Assembly: GCF_000372725.1 (NCBI RefSeq) | Contig: NW_005200011.1 | Span: 868,023 to 932,022, forward strand | DNA: 64,000 bases | Direction of reading: 5' to 3' | Origin: Emiliania huxleyi CCMP1516 | Taxonomy: Eukaryota > Haptophyta > Isochrysidales > Noelaerhabdaceae | Part shown: in pieces, positions 19,918 to 29,900 of the stretch | Position numbering within the stretch: position 1 is the stretch's first letter | How the letters are laid out: every line of letters begins with the position of its first letter | Made by a program: the position numbers and the translations under genes | Notes under the pieces: model-generated | Database searches by the model: none | The model's input: the letters and a program-made list of their open reading frames with translations, nothing else | Told to the model about the DNA's origin: nothing

Positions 19918-20718
19918 CTCCGTGTCCGTGGCGTCGGCGTGGTGCCGAGCGAAGAACGTGTCGCCCTTGGAGGTGATAGGGGACAGGAGTTTCTCTCCTG
20001 CGCAGGCGCGCGAGCGAGCGTCAGCGCGCCGAGGTCCACTGCGCGCCCGACCTGTCCAAGGTGCTTGGCAGCACTTGGTGGGTTGATCCGTGTCTCACAG
20101 CCCTGGCCGTGAAGGGTACTCGCCCCGGCCTCCGGCGACCCGACGGCCGCCTCCGCGGCGGCGGCGCCCTGTGCGTCCAGCTGCAGCTCGATCGCCAGGG
20201 CCAAGCAGTCCGGGCCCTGAGCCCCCCGAGCAGTGCAAACATCCATCGCTTCCATGCCTCGAGGAGCGATCTACCGGTTCCTCACCCGTCATCGTGACGC
20301 CGAACACCGTCGGATCGCCTCGACTGCTCGAGATCCAGTTTGGGTTTGGGGCTTGGAAAATGAATGTTTTAGTGGACCATTTCCCCCACTACGGCCGCGC
20401 GGCCCCCCGCGCCCCGCGCCCCGCGCCCCGGGGGCGCCTCCTCCATGCACAGGCTCTATAGCGCAATGGCTCATCTCGGGCGCGCCAGTGTGACACAAGG
20501 CTCAGAGCGCCGCACAGCGCGCTCAGCGGCCCGGGGAGCCGACCGGAAGAGCGACGACCGCGCATGCTGCACCCCAAGAGCGACTTCGTACGGACTGGGC
20601 CACGGTTCACGGGCAGCGAGACAGCCGCGCGACAGAGCTCGAGCGACAGCCACCTCGTATCTCTGTCCTCTCTGCGCGGGTGGTTGACATTTGTGCCAGG
20701 CAGCCGCGCGCCACGTGA

Positions 20719-20799
<81 letters not shown>

Positions 20800-20875
20800 C
20801 GTCTGCCCTCGGAACCCCGCACCCGCCGCAAGCTCGCAAGCTCCCGCATTGACCCCCCCCCCCCCCCCCTGCGCC
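19918..20875. other. Intergenic with a long (CT)n tract
   Basis: 5' flank of the transposase-like gene, then about 65 bp of pure (CT)n (20722-20786, continuing imperfectly to ~20801) and a C run at about 20851-20868. No gene recognised. Confidence 0.6.
20722..20801. repeat. (CT)n microsatellite
   Basis: Unbroken CT dinucleotides for about 65 bp with a short imperfect extension. Confidence 0.95.
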
Positions 20876-20878
20876 TTA

Positions 20879-22240
20879 GCGGGGCAGCGGAGGCCCACCG
20901 GTGTATCCCGGCCGGCCGTAGTTCGGCTGCGCCCGCACCACGGTCGGCGCAGGGATGACGTTCGAGATCGAGTCCCACGGCTTGATCGACTCTTGGATCA
21001 TGGTCGCCGTCTCGCCGGGGAGCAGCTCGTCGTCCTCGTCGTCCACAACCTGTGCGGCGGTCAGAGGGGGCGAAGGGGCCGGCGTAGGCGTCCGAGCGAC
21101 CCGCCCCACCTCTCCACCCTCCGTCCCTCCCCCCCCCTGCTAGCCGCCCCTGCTCTTCAGCAGCCCCCCCCCACCCCCCCACCCACCCCCAAACTGTGTG
21201 TCTCGGCTATCCACATCTCGGCTCTCTCGCCTTGAGCACATTCGAGACGGCGATCTGCGAGCGCTCCATCTGGGCCTCCAGCTCGCGCTGCGCCTCCTCC
21301 TCCGCCAACGCCTCCCGTGCCGCCGCGCGCTGCAGCGCCTGTGCCGGGGTCGTGGTGCGCACGTGTTAAGAGGGGCGGGGGCGGGGGGGGGGACACAGCT
21401 TGGTGCTTGGTCCGCACGGCGCATGGGGCGCAGAGGGCTAGACACCGCGGCCTCCCCCGTACTGAGTGTGCTGCGTGGAGCGGCTGCTCGCTACGGCGCC
21501 GCGGGCCTGTATGGTGGTGCTCCCCTCGTCGTCCTCCTCCGCCTCTTGGATGCGCCTACAGCAAGCCAGAGGCACGCGGCTCCGGGACACACGCTCGCGG
21601 GGAGGGCGTCCTCCTCCTCCTGCTGGAACGCGCCGCATCCGCATCAGGTTGTTGCGCGAGAGAGAGACGGGTGCCCCCTTCGGCAGCGCGCGCGGCGCCT
21701 GCTCCGGCGGAGGAGCCGGAATCCGCCCGACCCCCGAGGCTAGCCCCAAGATTAGAGGCTGGTTGACCGAAGCTGACCAAGGCTGGGCGAGGCTTCAGCC
21801 GGACCAAGACTGGGCGAGGCTGGGGGCGAGGCTGGGGGCGAGGCTGGGGGCGAGGCTGGGGGCGAGGCTGGGCGGGGTCGCCTTCTTCGGAGGCGGGGGC
21901 GGCTCCGTGCCAAGCTTCTTGTGCACCCGCTGAGCGAGCTCGTGTTCGAGCGCCTGCGGGAAGGGTGCGGGAAGGGTCGGGGAAGGGTCGGGGAGCGCAG
22001 CCTCTCGCCTTGCGCAGCCCCTCTCGCTCGAGCGCGCGCCTATGCGGCGGAGAGGGGAGAGAGCCCGACGTGTCAGAGTAGCGGGCTTTGCGCCGGTGTG
22101 TGGCACCGGTGCGTGGCACGGCGGGCGCGGGTGAGGCCTCGAGGATGTCGATGGGGTCTGCGCCGCCTTGCAGCTCCTGGCGGACGGCGCCTGGCCGGAG
22201 GGAGGCGGGGCAGCCCAGGCGTGTGACAAGATAGGGAGGC
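20879..22240 (-). CDS. Hypothetical coiled-coil protein, multi-exon, 5' end in the gap
   Basis: I do not recognise it. Minus-strand exon-like stretches are: QELQGGADPIDILEASP (~22180), ALEHELAQRVHKKLGTEP (~21930), RIQEAEEDDEGSTTIQARGA (~21530), a coiled coil ALAEEEAQRELEAQMERSQ continuing IAVSNVLK (~21230-21320), and the end TATMIQESIKPWDSISNVI followed by PAPTVVRAQPNYGRPGYTGG and a stop at 20879. The pieces are in different frames with AG-flanked gaps between, as expected of short exons. A 12-bp minisatellite lies between two of them. The protein looks hydrophilic and intracellular. Exon ends are not fixed. Confidence 0.4.
21806..21880. repeat. 12-bp minisatellite (GGGGGCGAGGCT)n
   Basis: Five to six near-perfect copies, inside an intron or a low-complexity Pro/Ala/Ser stretch of the hypothetical gene. 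Confidence 0.9.
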
Positions 22241-22278
22241 AGGGAGGGAGGGAGGGGAGGGAGGGCGGGGGCTGAGGG

Positions 22279-22947
22279 NNNNNNNNNNNNNNNNNNNNNN
22301 NNNNNNNNNNNNNNNNNNNNNNNNNNNNNNNNNNNNNNNNNNNNNNNNNNNNNNNNNNNNNNNNNNNNNNNNNNNNNNNNNNNNNNNNNNNNNNNNNNNN
22401 NNNNNNNNNNNNNNNNNNNNNNNNNNNNNNNNNNNNNNNNNNNNNNNNNNNNNNNNNNNNNNNNNNNNNNNNNNNNNNNNNNNNNNNNNNNNNNNNNNNN
22501 NNNNNNNNNNNNNNNNNNNNNNNNNNNNNNNNNNNNNNNNNNNNNNNNNNNNNNNNNNNNNNNNNNNNNNNNNNNNNNNNNNNNNNNNNNNNNNNNNNNN
22601 NNNNNNNNNNNNNNNNNNNNNNNNNNNNNNNNNNNNNNNNNNNNNNNNNNNNNNNNNNNNNNNNNNNNNNNNNNNNNNNNNNNNNNNNNNNNNNNNNNNN
22701 NNNNNNNNNNNNNNNNNNNNNNNNNNNNNNNNNNNNNNNNNNNNNNNNNNNNNNNNNNNNNNNNNNNNNNNNNNNNNNNNNNNNNNNNNNNNNNNNNNNN
22801 NNNNNNNNNNNNNNNNNNNNNNNNNNNNNNNNNNNNNNNNNNNNNNNNNNNNNNNNNNNNNNNNNNNNNNNNNNNNNNNNNNNNNNNNNNNNNNNNNNNN
22901 NNNNNNNNNNNNNNNNNNNNNNNNNNNNNNNNNNNNNNNNNNNNNNN
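22279..22947. other. Assembly gap (669 N)
   Basis: Flanked on the left by GGGAGGGA repeats and on the right by a G run, which probably caused it. It may hide exons of the minus-strand genes on either side. Confidence 0.95.
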
Positions 22948-23160
22948 GGGGGGGGGGGGGGTCCGGAAAAACCGACAGGAACCGGGACGGGGGGGGCCGC
23001 TGGGCCTGGGCGGTGGGCGGCGGCCTGCGGCAGCCGCCTGGCGTGGTTGCGCTTGCTCCCTCCAGCCGAGGAGCGGGCGAGTTGGTGGAGGGCGAGGGCG
23101 AGGAGGGCGAGGAGGAGGACCGCCAGCGCGCCTGCTCCGGTGGAGGGCGGGCTCTCCGAG

Positions 23161-24080
23161 TCAGCCGGGGGGGCTATGCCGGGGGGCGGTGGGGGCGGTG
23201 GGGGCGGTGAGGCGGCGCGGGAACCGTGTGCGGGAGGCGGAAGTTGCCGCGAGCGCGTGGCGAGGGAGGGGGCGCGCACCGAGGCCCACAAGGGCGACAG
23301 CCACCGCCACCGGGTGGGCGCCGACCTCCGTCAGGACGCTCGCGCCCAAGGCGGACCCGCCCAGCACGCCGCCGCCCGCCGCGCCAAGGCCCAACAAGGT
23401 TTCTGGAGGCGGCGGCGACGGCATCGGCGGCGGCGGCGAACGCAGCACCGAGGACTTCGTCGAGGGGCACGAGACGGTGGTGGCGTCGCGCAGGTGCTTG
23501 ATGTAGTCCTCGAGGCGGCAGCGCGCCGTCTCGGGCTTGGAGAGCACCGCCTGGGTGCGTCAAGGACCGGTTTGTGGGTTGGTTGCTTGCGACACAGCTG
23601 TGGTCCGCGTGCCGGGGCTCTCTGCTGTGCTATCGGCGCCTGCAACGTCACGCTATCGAACTCGTCCGCGCGGTCGGGGTGCTCGAGTTTAAAAGATGCC
23701 TGCTTGCTGTGCGGGATCGCCACGCCCCCAAGCAGCGAGGCGCCCTCGACTTCGGACTCTGGGATCTCGACTTGGCACGGCCCGAAATCGACGGTGACGA
23801 CCGTGCCGCCGACCCACGGCGCGATGGGTATCCGGACCTCGGCGGCAACTTCGTTGTCGCGGTACACCTTCTCGACCTCGATCTCGCCGTCGAGGAAGGA
23901 GCAGGAGGACATCGAGGGTCGCGGGGTGAGCGCCCGCCCGCACGACAGGCCTGTGAACGGCGTCGAGACCAGAAATTTGTTTTGGAGCGGCGTTCCGGGC
24001 CGGCGAGGGCTGCCGTCGCCGTGCTCGTCGCCGCTCTCCGCTCTTCTGGCCGCAGTCGCGAGATCGTGGGCGTGCCGGCT
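23161..24080 (-). CDS. Hypothetical protein with beta-rich domain and hydrophobic C-terminal tail
   Basis: Not recognised. The clearest part (about 23690-24010) reads NKFLVSTPFTGLSCGR, SFLDGEIEVEKVYRDNEV, IPIAPWVGGTVVTVDFG and LEHPDRADEFDSVTLQ, an alternation typical of a beta-sandwich. A GC donor (TTGCAG|GCGCCG) and an acceptor CACCCAG join it to AVLSKPETARCRLEDYIKHL, then a Gly/Ala-rich hydrophobic stretch (LLGLGAAGGGVLGG, VAVAVALVGLG) that may be a membrane anchor, with stop at 23161. The upstream exons and start are unclear; the gene's 5' side overlaps the start of the divergent membrane-protein gene at 24113. Confidence 0.45.
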
Positions 24081-24112
24081 CCGCCTTCGTGTCCGCTCGA
24101 CTCCACACACAA

Positions 24113-25356
24113 ATGCTAGCGGTGAACAGACAGGCACGGGCTCTCGCCACTGTGTCGCTGCTGCTGCTGCAGGCCTCTTGCCTGCCGTGGCTCGACAACG
24201 CGACGCCCGGCTGGTTCGAGCCACCTTTGCCGTGGCTGATGAGGGCCGGCGGCGCGTGGGGCGTCGCGGCGGCCTGCTGCTTGCTCTACTCGGGCGCGCC
24301 ACAGTGGCAGAGAACGGGCGTGGACCTGCTGCGAATCGTCGGTGAGCGGCGCAAGCACCGTGGCACACGCACGCACGCACATGCTCGCCGAGAGCATCGA
24401 TCGAGAGCAGTCTTCAGCTAGCTCTGCTTTTGTAGCTGCTCGGTATCCGCACAGGCGTCGTCGCATTGGGCTGTATGCTCATTCTCTGCTTCTCTGCGAT
24501 CTCCAGCGACGGGCGGTTGGGCAGCCCGCCCTCGTGCTACTCCTCAGCCGCTGCTGGCGGCCTGCCAGACGCTGTGCCTGTGCCTCCGCTGTGTGGAGCC
24601 TTCCCGACCCGCCTCTCGGCGTGGCGCGCCTGCAGCCCCCGCAACTCGCCCTTAACAGTCATGTACTACACCGGCCCTCCCCATGCTGATCTGTGTGTCG
24701 CGCAAGGTCGTTCGCTCTCCTGCTCGTCAGCCTGGCCGCCCTCCTCTCGCTCTCCCTCTCCTTGGCTTGGCGGGGGGTACCCCTCGCTGCCGCGCCCCTG
24801 CACGGCGGAGCACGGCCCAGCGACTACAGGCGGTCGCAGACGGCCGCGGTAGCCTGCGCCCGAGGAACGCCGCGTTAGCGAGGATCGCGATGCACGGGTA
24901 GGCTCGACGACGACGGAGGCTGGGGGCCCGAGGGTGCGCCGCTCTTCTCCCGCCGCGGGCGCCGCTCGTCCATGCGCTCTTCTCCGGGCGGCAAGCCGCG
25001 AGCCAAGCTGGCGCGCGGGTGGCGCGAGCACGAGGACGCCGACGGCTGCCCCTACTATCGCCACAGAAAGACTGGGCAGGTGCAGTGGCGGCCGCCGATC
25101 GACTGTCACCTAGGCGCGCCGGGCCACTGTTTACCCACACACACGGACTCCCTGCCGACAATTCGCTCAGAGCATTGGGCGTCTCATGTGTGTGAGCGAG
25201 CGTGAGCGGAACGCTGACTTGTGGTGTGTGTGATGCACGATAGGCGCGCTGGAGAGCGGCGCCATCACCGAGATTGCCCCCTCTGAGCAGGACGGCGGCG
25301 GAGGGGCGCGAGTCTCGAGCGGGTCGGATAGTGAGCCCGGATTCTTTTCGTCTTGA
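24113..25356 (+). CDS. Multi-pass membrane protein with a C-terminal WW domain
   Basis: Exon 1 (24113-24341) starts MLAVNRQARALATVSLLLLQ and has two hydrophobic segments; a GT donor in phase 1 joins 24455 (acceptor CGCACAG), giving VVALGCMLILCFSAISS, a third segment. A further segment FALLLVSLAALLSLSLSLAW lies at ~24715. The exon at ~24960-25110 encodes LARGWREHEDADGCPYYRH then RKTGQVQWRPP, a WW domain (W...YY...TG...W..P) that binds proline-rich ligands. The last exon (from ~25244 after GATAG) ends SGSDSEPGFFSS with stop at 25356. Middle exon boundaries are not fixed. Role unknown; the WW module suggests an adaptor on the cytoplasmic face. Confidence 0.55.
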
Positions 25357-25598
25357 TGGATGATGGTGTCAGAGATGGTTCGACGAGATGGTGTGCGCGC
25401 GATGTATTAACTATTATGAATCGTTGACTAACTCCGTTGAGGCTTGAGCGTTGTCTCTTCAGCTCATACTCATTATTTTGAGAGAGAGTCTCTTTTTTGA
25501 GTGTTTTTAAGTTTTATCGTCTCCGTACTCCGACTAAACACGTAGGAACATACGGTACTCAAACTCACCGCAGACGCTATTTTTGCGGATCACGTCGT

Positions 25599-28181
25599 TC
25601 AGACCCCCCCCTTCCGGAAGAGCAGCAGCGGGCGTTTCGCCCCGCCGCGCGCGCCTTGCGCAAACCCAGGACCTCTGGCGCCGTGCGCTCCGACTGCTGG
25701 CGCCGCTGCTGGCGCGGCGGCGGTCGCGGGCGGCACGGCCGCGGCGGCGGAGAGCTCCTCGCATGTGGCGAAGCCGATCTCTCCGAGCAGCAGCTCGCGA
25801 AACTGCGGCGGCTTGATCTGGATGGCGCCGTAGTTCCGCAGCAGGTGCGGCGCGAGGCCGGCGTTCTTGCGGTACGACGACCACGGCTGCGGCTCGAGGA
25901 GGAAGAGGCCGCCCGGCCGGAGGGCGGCGTGCACGCGGCGGAAGAGGCACTTGAGGCCCTCGTCCCCAAAGTGGAGGTGGACCCACTTAGAGGTGGAGAG
26001 GCAGAGGACCGTGTCGAAGGCGCCGCGCAGCTCGCCCTACGAAGAGGGGGCGAGGCGGTGCGTGAAGGCTGCTGTGCACGAGGGCGTGGGAGGCGAGCTG
26101 GCGGAAAGGCGTGCGGAGAGGTCTGCGAGGTCTGGGAGGTGGTGTGTGCGAGGGGGGCTCACCTCGCCCGGTGTGCCTTCCGAAGGCGGCTCCTGCGCAA
26201 TGTTGAGGTGCGCGAAGCGGACGCTGCGCGGGTAAGCGGCGCCCGGCTCGAAGGGCGTCGACTCGTCTGTCGCGCTGCCGAAGCGGACCACGCAGGAGGG
26301 CGGAGAGGCAGCCGCGGCCGGGGCCGGGGCCGCCGCAGGGGCGGGGGACGGGCCGGGGGCGCGACCGAGCAGCATGGCCCGAAAGTCGTCGTTGGTCAGC
26401 ATCGGGTCGGCGGTCTTGCTCGCGGCGGGTGCGGCGGTGGGTGCGGCGGCAAGCGGCGGCGCGACGGGGGGCGGCGCGACGCCCCCGTCGGGGACGAGGA
26501 GGGTGCGCGCGCGGCGGACGAGGGCCGCGTCGATGTCGAGCCCGGTCATGGAGCGGACTGCGTAGATGCGCGCGACAGACGCAGTCAGCAGCCCCGCGTT
26601 GCAGCCGATGTCGCAAACGTCGCGCCCCCGGAACCACTCGGCGCGGAAGCTGCCCAGCCGCGCGTCGACGGGCGAGCCGTGCCCAAGTGAGGCGGGCACC
26701 AGCCGGTACGAGTAGTAGTTGTCGTAGTTTCCGTACACAAAGGCAGCCTTTCGCCGCCCCGGCCCGCGGCCCGCCCCGCGGCCCGCCGCGCCACCCCCAC
26801 CCAACGCCCGAGCAGCCGCGCCTCGGCCTCGACCCGCCCAGCACCCGACTCGCCCACCCGCCGCAGCGAGTGGCGTCGCGGAGGCAGTGCCCGCGCCATA
26901 CTCCGCCGCCGCCTCGGCCGCCGCCTCCGACCCCTCCACCCTCGTCCCGGCCAGTCGAGCCGAAGTAGGCGCCTCCGTCCCCGCAGCTGCAGCCGCCGCG
27001 GCCTCGGCCGCCTCGGCCTGCTTGCGCTTCTGTCGCTGCGCCTTGCGCCGCAGCGTGTCGCGCGAGCCGGTGCCCGTGGCGTCAGCGGTGATGGCCGGCG
27101 CCGCTAGCCCCGACTCCGCTGTCTCGGGTGGCCCGGCGCGCTTCCTCTTTGACCCGCCTCGCTTTTGGCCACTCTTGGCGCCGCTCGCTTCGACGCCACC
27201 CGACGCCCCCTCCTCCCTCTTGCGCTTGTCTGCGCTGCCCGCTCGGCCGCTTGCACTGCGGCTGCATCCGCCGCCCTCTCCGCCGCCCTCTCCGCCGCCC
27301 TCTCCGCCGCCCTCCCCACCGCCGCCACTCTCCGCCTCAGCCACCTCGTGCTTGCGCTTGCGCTTCCGCGACTTGCTGCTGCCTCCCTCGCTGCCTCCAT
27401 CGCTGCCCCCCTCGTTGCCTCCCGTGCTGCTTCTGTTGCTGCCGCCCTTGCTGCTTCTTTTGCTGCCTCCCTTGTTGCCGCCCTTGCTGCTCCCCTTGCT
27501 GCTCCCTTTCCCGCCAACCTCTCCTGCGCGCTGCTCTAGCGAGGCAAACGCGTCTCGCCCGCCGCTGCGCCGGGCGTCCTGCGGCCTCTCCTGTCGCCCG
27601 CCCGATTCCAGCACAGGCACGCGCCTGCCGTGGTAGGGGTCCACTTCAAAGGCGGCGCGAGCCGTCACCGCCGCCGCCATGACAGGCGCTGCAGCCGCCG
27701 TAGAGGACGCCGTGGCGGCGGCGAAGCCATCCGAGGAGCCAGCCTCGCGTGGCGTGGCGGCGCTGCAGCCCTCCTTGGCGGCTCCCTTGGCCTCGCGCCG
27801 CGCGCGGCGCTTCACGTCGCGCCGCGCCGCATGCCCCGATCGCTCGAGCGAGCCGTCGGCAGCCATGCGGTAGACTTTGCCGACTGCAAAGCCGGCCGCG
27901 TGCAGCTGTGCGGGTGAGGCTGCCGGCGGAGGTCCCTTGCGACGCGAGCGCTTGGGCGCGCGGCTGCTTCCACTCGCTCCGTCGACCTCGGGCGGCACAG
28001 GGTCAAAGCTGTCCCACTCTCTCGCGGCTGCCGCTGCGGCGGCGGCCGCCGGAGGCGCGCCCTCCGCCTCGCCAGCCTGGCGCGAGCCCCAGGTGTGGCC
28101 AGCGCCGCTCTTCGCAGCGGATCGGCGCTGGTTGGCGCGCAGGTGAGCGTGGACAGCGGCGGAGAGGTCTGCGCCTGCCAT
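25599..28181 (-). CDS. MEPCE: Bin3-domain RNA methyltransferase (MEPCE/BCDIN3-like 7SK capping enzyme)
   Basis: Two exons, 28181-26163 and 26036-25599, joined by a 126-bp GT-AG intron in phase 0, give 818 residues. From about residue 477 the Bin3 domain is clear: FVYGNYDNYYSYR, the SAM-binding loop VCDIGCNAGLLTASVAR, GLDIDAALVRRAR, RFAHLNIAQE, then VLCLSTSKWVHLHFGDEGLK, LRPGGLFLLEPQPWSSYRKN and PPQFRELLLGEIGF. The family methylates the gamma-phosphate of small pol III RNAs such as 7SK or U6 in the nucleus. The long N-terminal part is low complexity, with Ser/Gly/Lys repeats (KGSSKGGNKGG) and basic clusters (KSRKRKRKHE) that look like nuclear localisation signals. The start is the first ATG of the frame; an AT-rich flank follows upstream. 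Confidence 0.88.
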
Positions 28182-29487
28182 GGCTCGCGCCGGAGTTGAC
28201 CGCGGGAATGCAGCATTCTTTTTCTACTTGTTATTGAGAAGAAAATACTCGCTCCGCTGGTTCACATAAACGCACAACCCCGGGCCCGAAATCGCACAGA
28301 AACAGTCACGCAACACAGGGTCCCAGGGAAGGCAACAGGAGAATCGTGCTTTTTGGGTTGGGTTGGGTTGTGAGAGAGAGAGAGAGAATTCTTGATACGA
28401 AACCACGACGACACACACCAGTCGACTCGCATCGGTTGCCTCCATGAACGGCGGAGCTATTCTCGCGCCCACACCACACCTGGCTCCAACGTGGACACGC
28501 CCATAGCTGGGGACACTACTAGGTCACGCATGGCATCACAGAAGTTTTATCTCTGGGCCCCGAAAGGCATCTCTAGCAGTGTCGTTACACATGCCCCCTC
28601 CCCTCCTGGGCGCATGCGCCTCACGTCTCGCCAGAGCATAAGCCCTTGGCGTGTGGCGAGACGAGTTTTTCGCCATCGCAGCGAGCAGCAAGCCGCCCGC
28701 CGCAAACAGCCGGAGGCATCGCCACGGCACTGGCTGCGCCGCGGTCCCGCACCCGTCGACGCAGCTCCCCCCGCGGAAGACCGCGCGTAGCAACGTCTTG
28801 ACGATCGAGATGAGCGCGCTCGAGGCTCGCCCACCTACTGCCCCTGAGAGTTGGTTATGAGTGGGCTCGGCTCCCCCCCTTGGGATCGAAGCTTCCACGA
28901 CCTCACACCCAACATCCCAGGCGGGATCAGAAGGGGACTCCACACCGGACACCGCCCGGGCACAGCCCCCCTACCCGTCGGATCGCACAGAGGGCCCCCT
29001 CGGAGCAGCCCACACACAATCACGCATCGGCAGATTGAGTGCCTGAGTCAGGCAGACAGCACAGACAAGAGGAGAGAGAGGAGAGAGAGAGAGAGAGAGA
29101 GGAGAGAGGAGAGTCTCTCTCTCTCTCTCTCTCTCTCGGTTGGGTTGTGGGCCTGGGTTGGGTTGTTCCGCGTAAGGTTGGGTCGTCGGCGCGAAGGGTG
29201 AGGTCTCGACCGCCGCCGCTCACGCCAGCGGACGGCCACCATCGGTGATTTTGGCTTCGCCACCGTTCAAAGCGTGCGCAATGCGCTCGCCGGCATCGAG
29301 CGAGCACGCCTGTCCGACGAGTGGCTTGCTGTGTGGACGCCTTCTTGTGGCTCTCGCCGAGAGCGTTTGCGTCCCGGCGGGTGGGAGAGCATGTGTCGTC
29401 TGATGTGTCACTGTGTGCGTCACATCGGTCTTGATAACAAGCACGGTCGATCCGTCGAAGCGATACACTCGTTCCTATCACGCTGGA
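28182..29487. other. Intergenic with GA/CT hairpin
   Basis: 5' flank of the methyltransferase and 3' side of the LINE. Contains (GA)n at 28373-28385 after GGGTTGGGTTGGGTT, and at 29069-29138 a (GA)n run directly followed by (CT)n, an inverted pair that can fold back on itself, followed by GGTTGGGTTGTGGG. Two G/T-rich GGTTGGGTTG blocks, each next to GA/CT, suggest a dispersed motif. No gene recognised. Confidence 0.55.
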
Positions 29488-29900
29488 AGGCTTGCACGGA
29501 GCTCTGTGCCGGCACACAGAAGAGCCGTGCGGCAAGAGAAGAGCTCGATGGGGAGCGAGAACCGCCAGAGGTGCTCAACCAGGTTTCGGAAGTCCGCCTT
29601 GATGCGGTCAGTTCCCCCCAGGTTTGACCGCGCAGCTCGCAAGACTCGTCGAGCACTCGCAGCCTTTCTGCGCCACTGCGCCTCTCTGACTCTGCAAGCT
29701 ATGCGGGAAGAGCAGTTTATCCGCAATATATCGACGAGCTCGAGAGAGCCACAGGCTTTCGCTCGGGAGGGATTGAGTGCATCGCGACAGACTTCAGGCT
29801 ACACCTGAAAATCTGACGGTTCTCGCTCCCCATCGAGCTCTTCTCTTGCCGCACGGCTCTTCTGTGTGCCGGCACAGAGCTCCGTGCAATGGCCTCTGGC
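29488..29900. repeat. Inverted repeat at the LINE-2 3' end
   Basis: An ~80-bp phrase beginning TTGCACGGAGCTCTGTGCC and ending GGGGAGCGAGAACCG stands at 29488-29566 and, inverted and nearly identical, at 29821-29900, with weaker inverted similarity continuing inward. The right arm supplies the last residues of the LINE-2 frame. It may be a foldback element or the product of inversion during LINE insertion. Confidence 0.75.

Noticed and set aside
20564-20840. SLSLSLS and ERERER open frames
   Set aside because: Both are translations of the (CT)n microsatellite.
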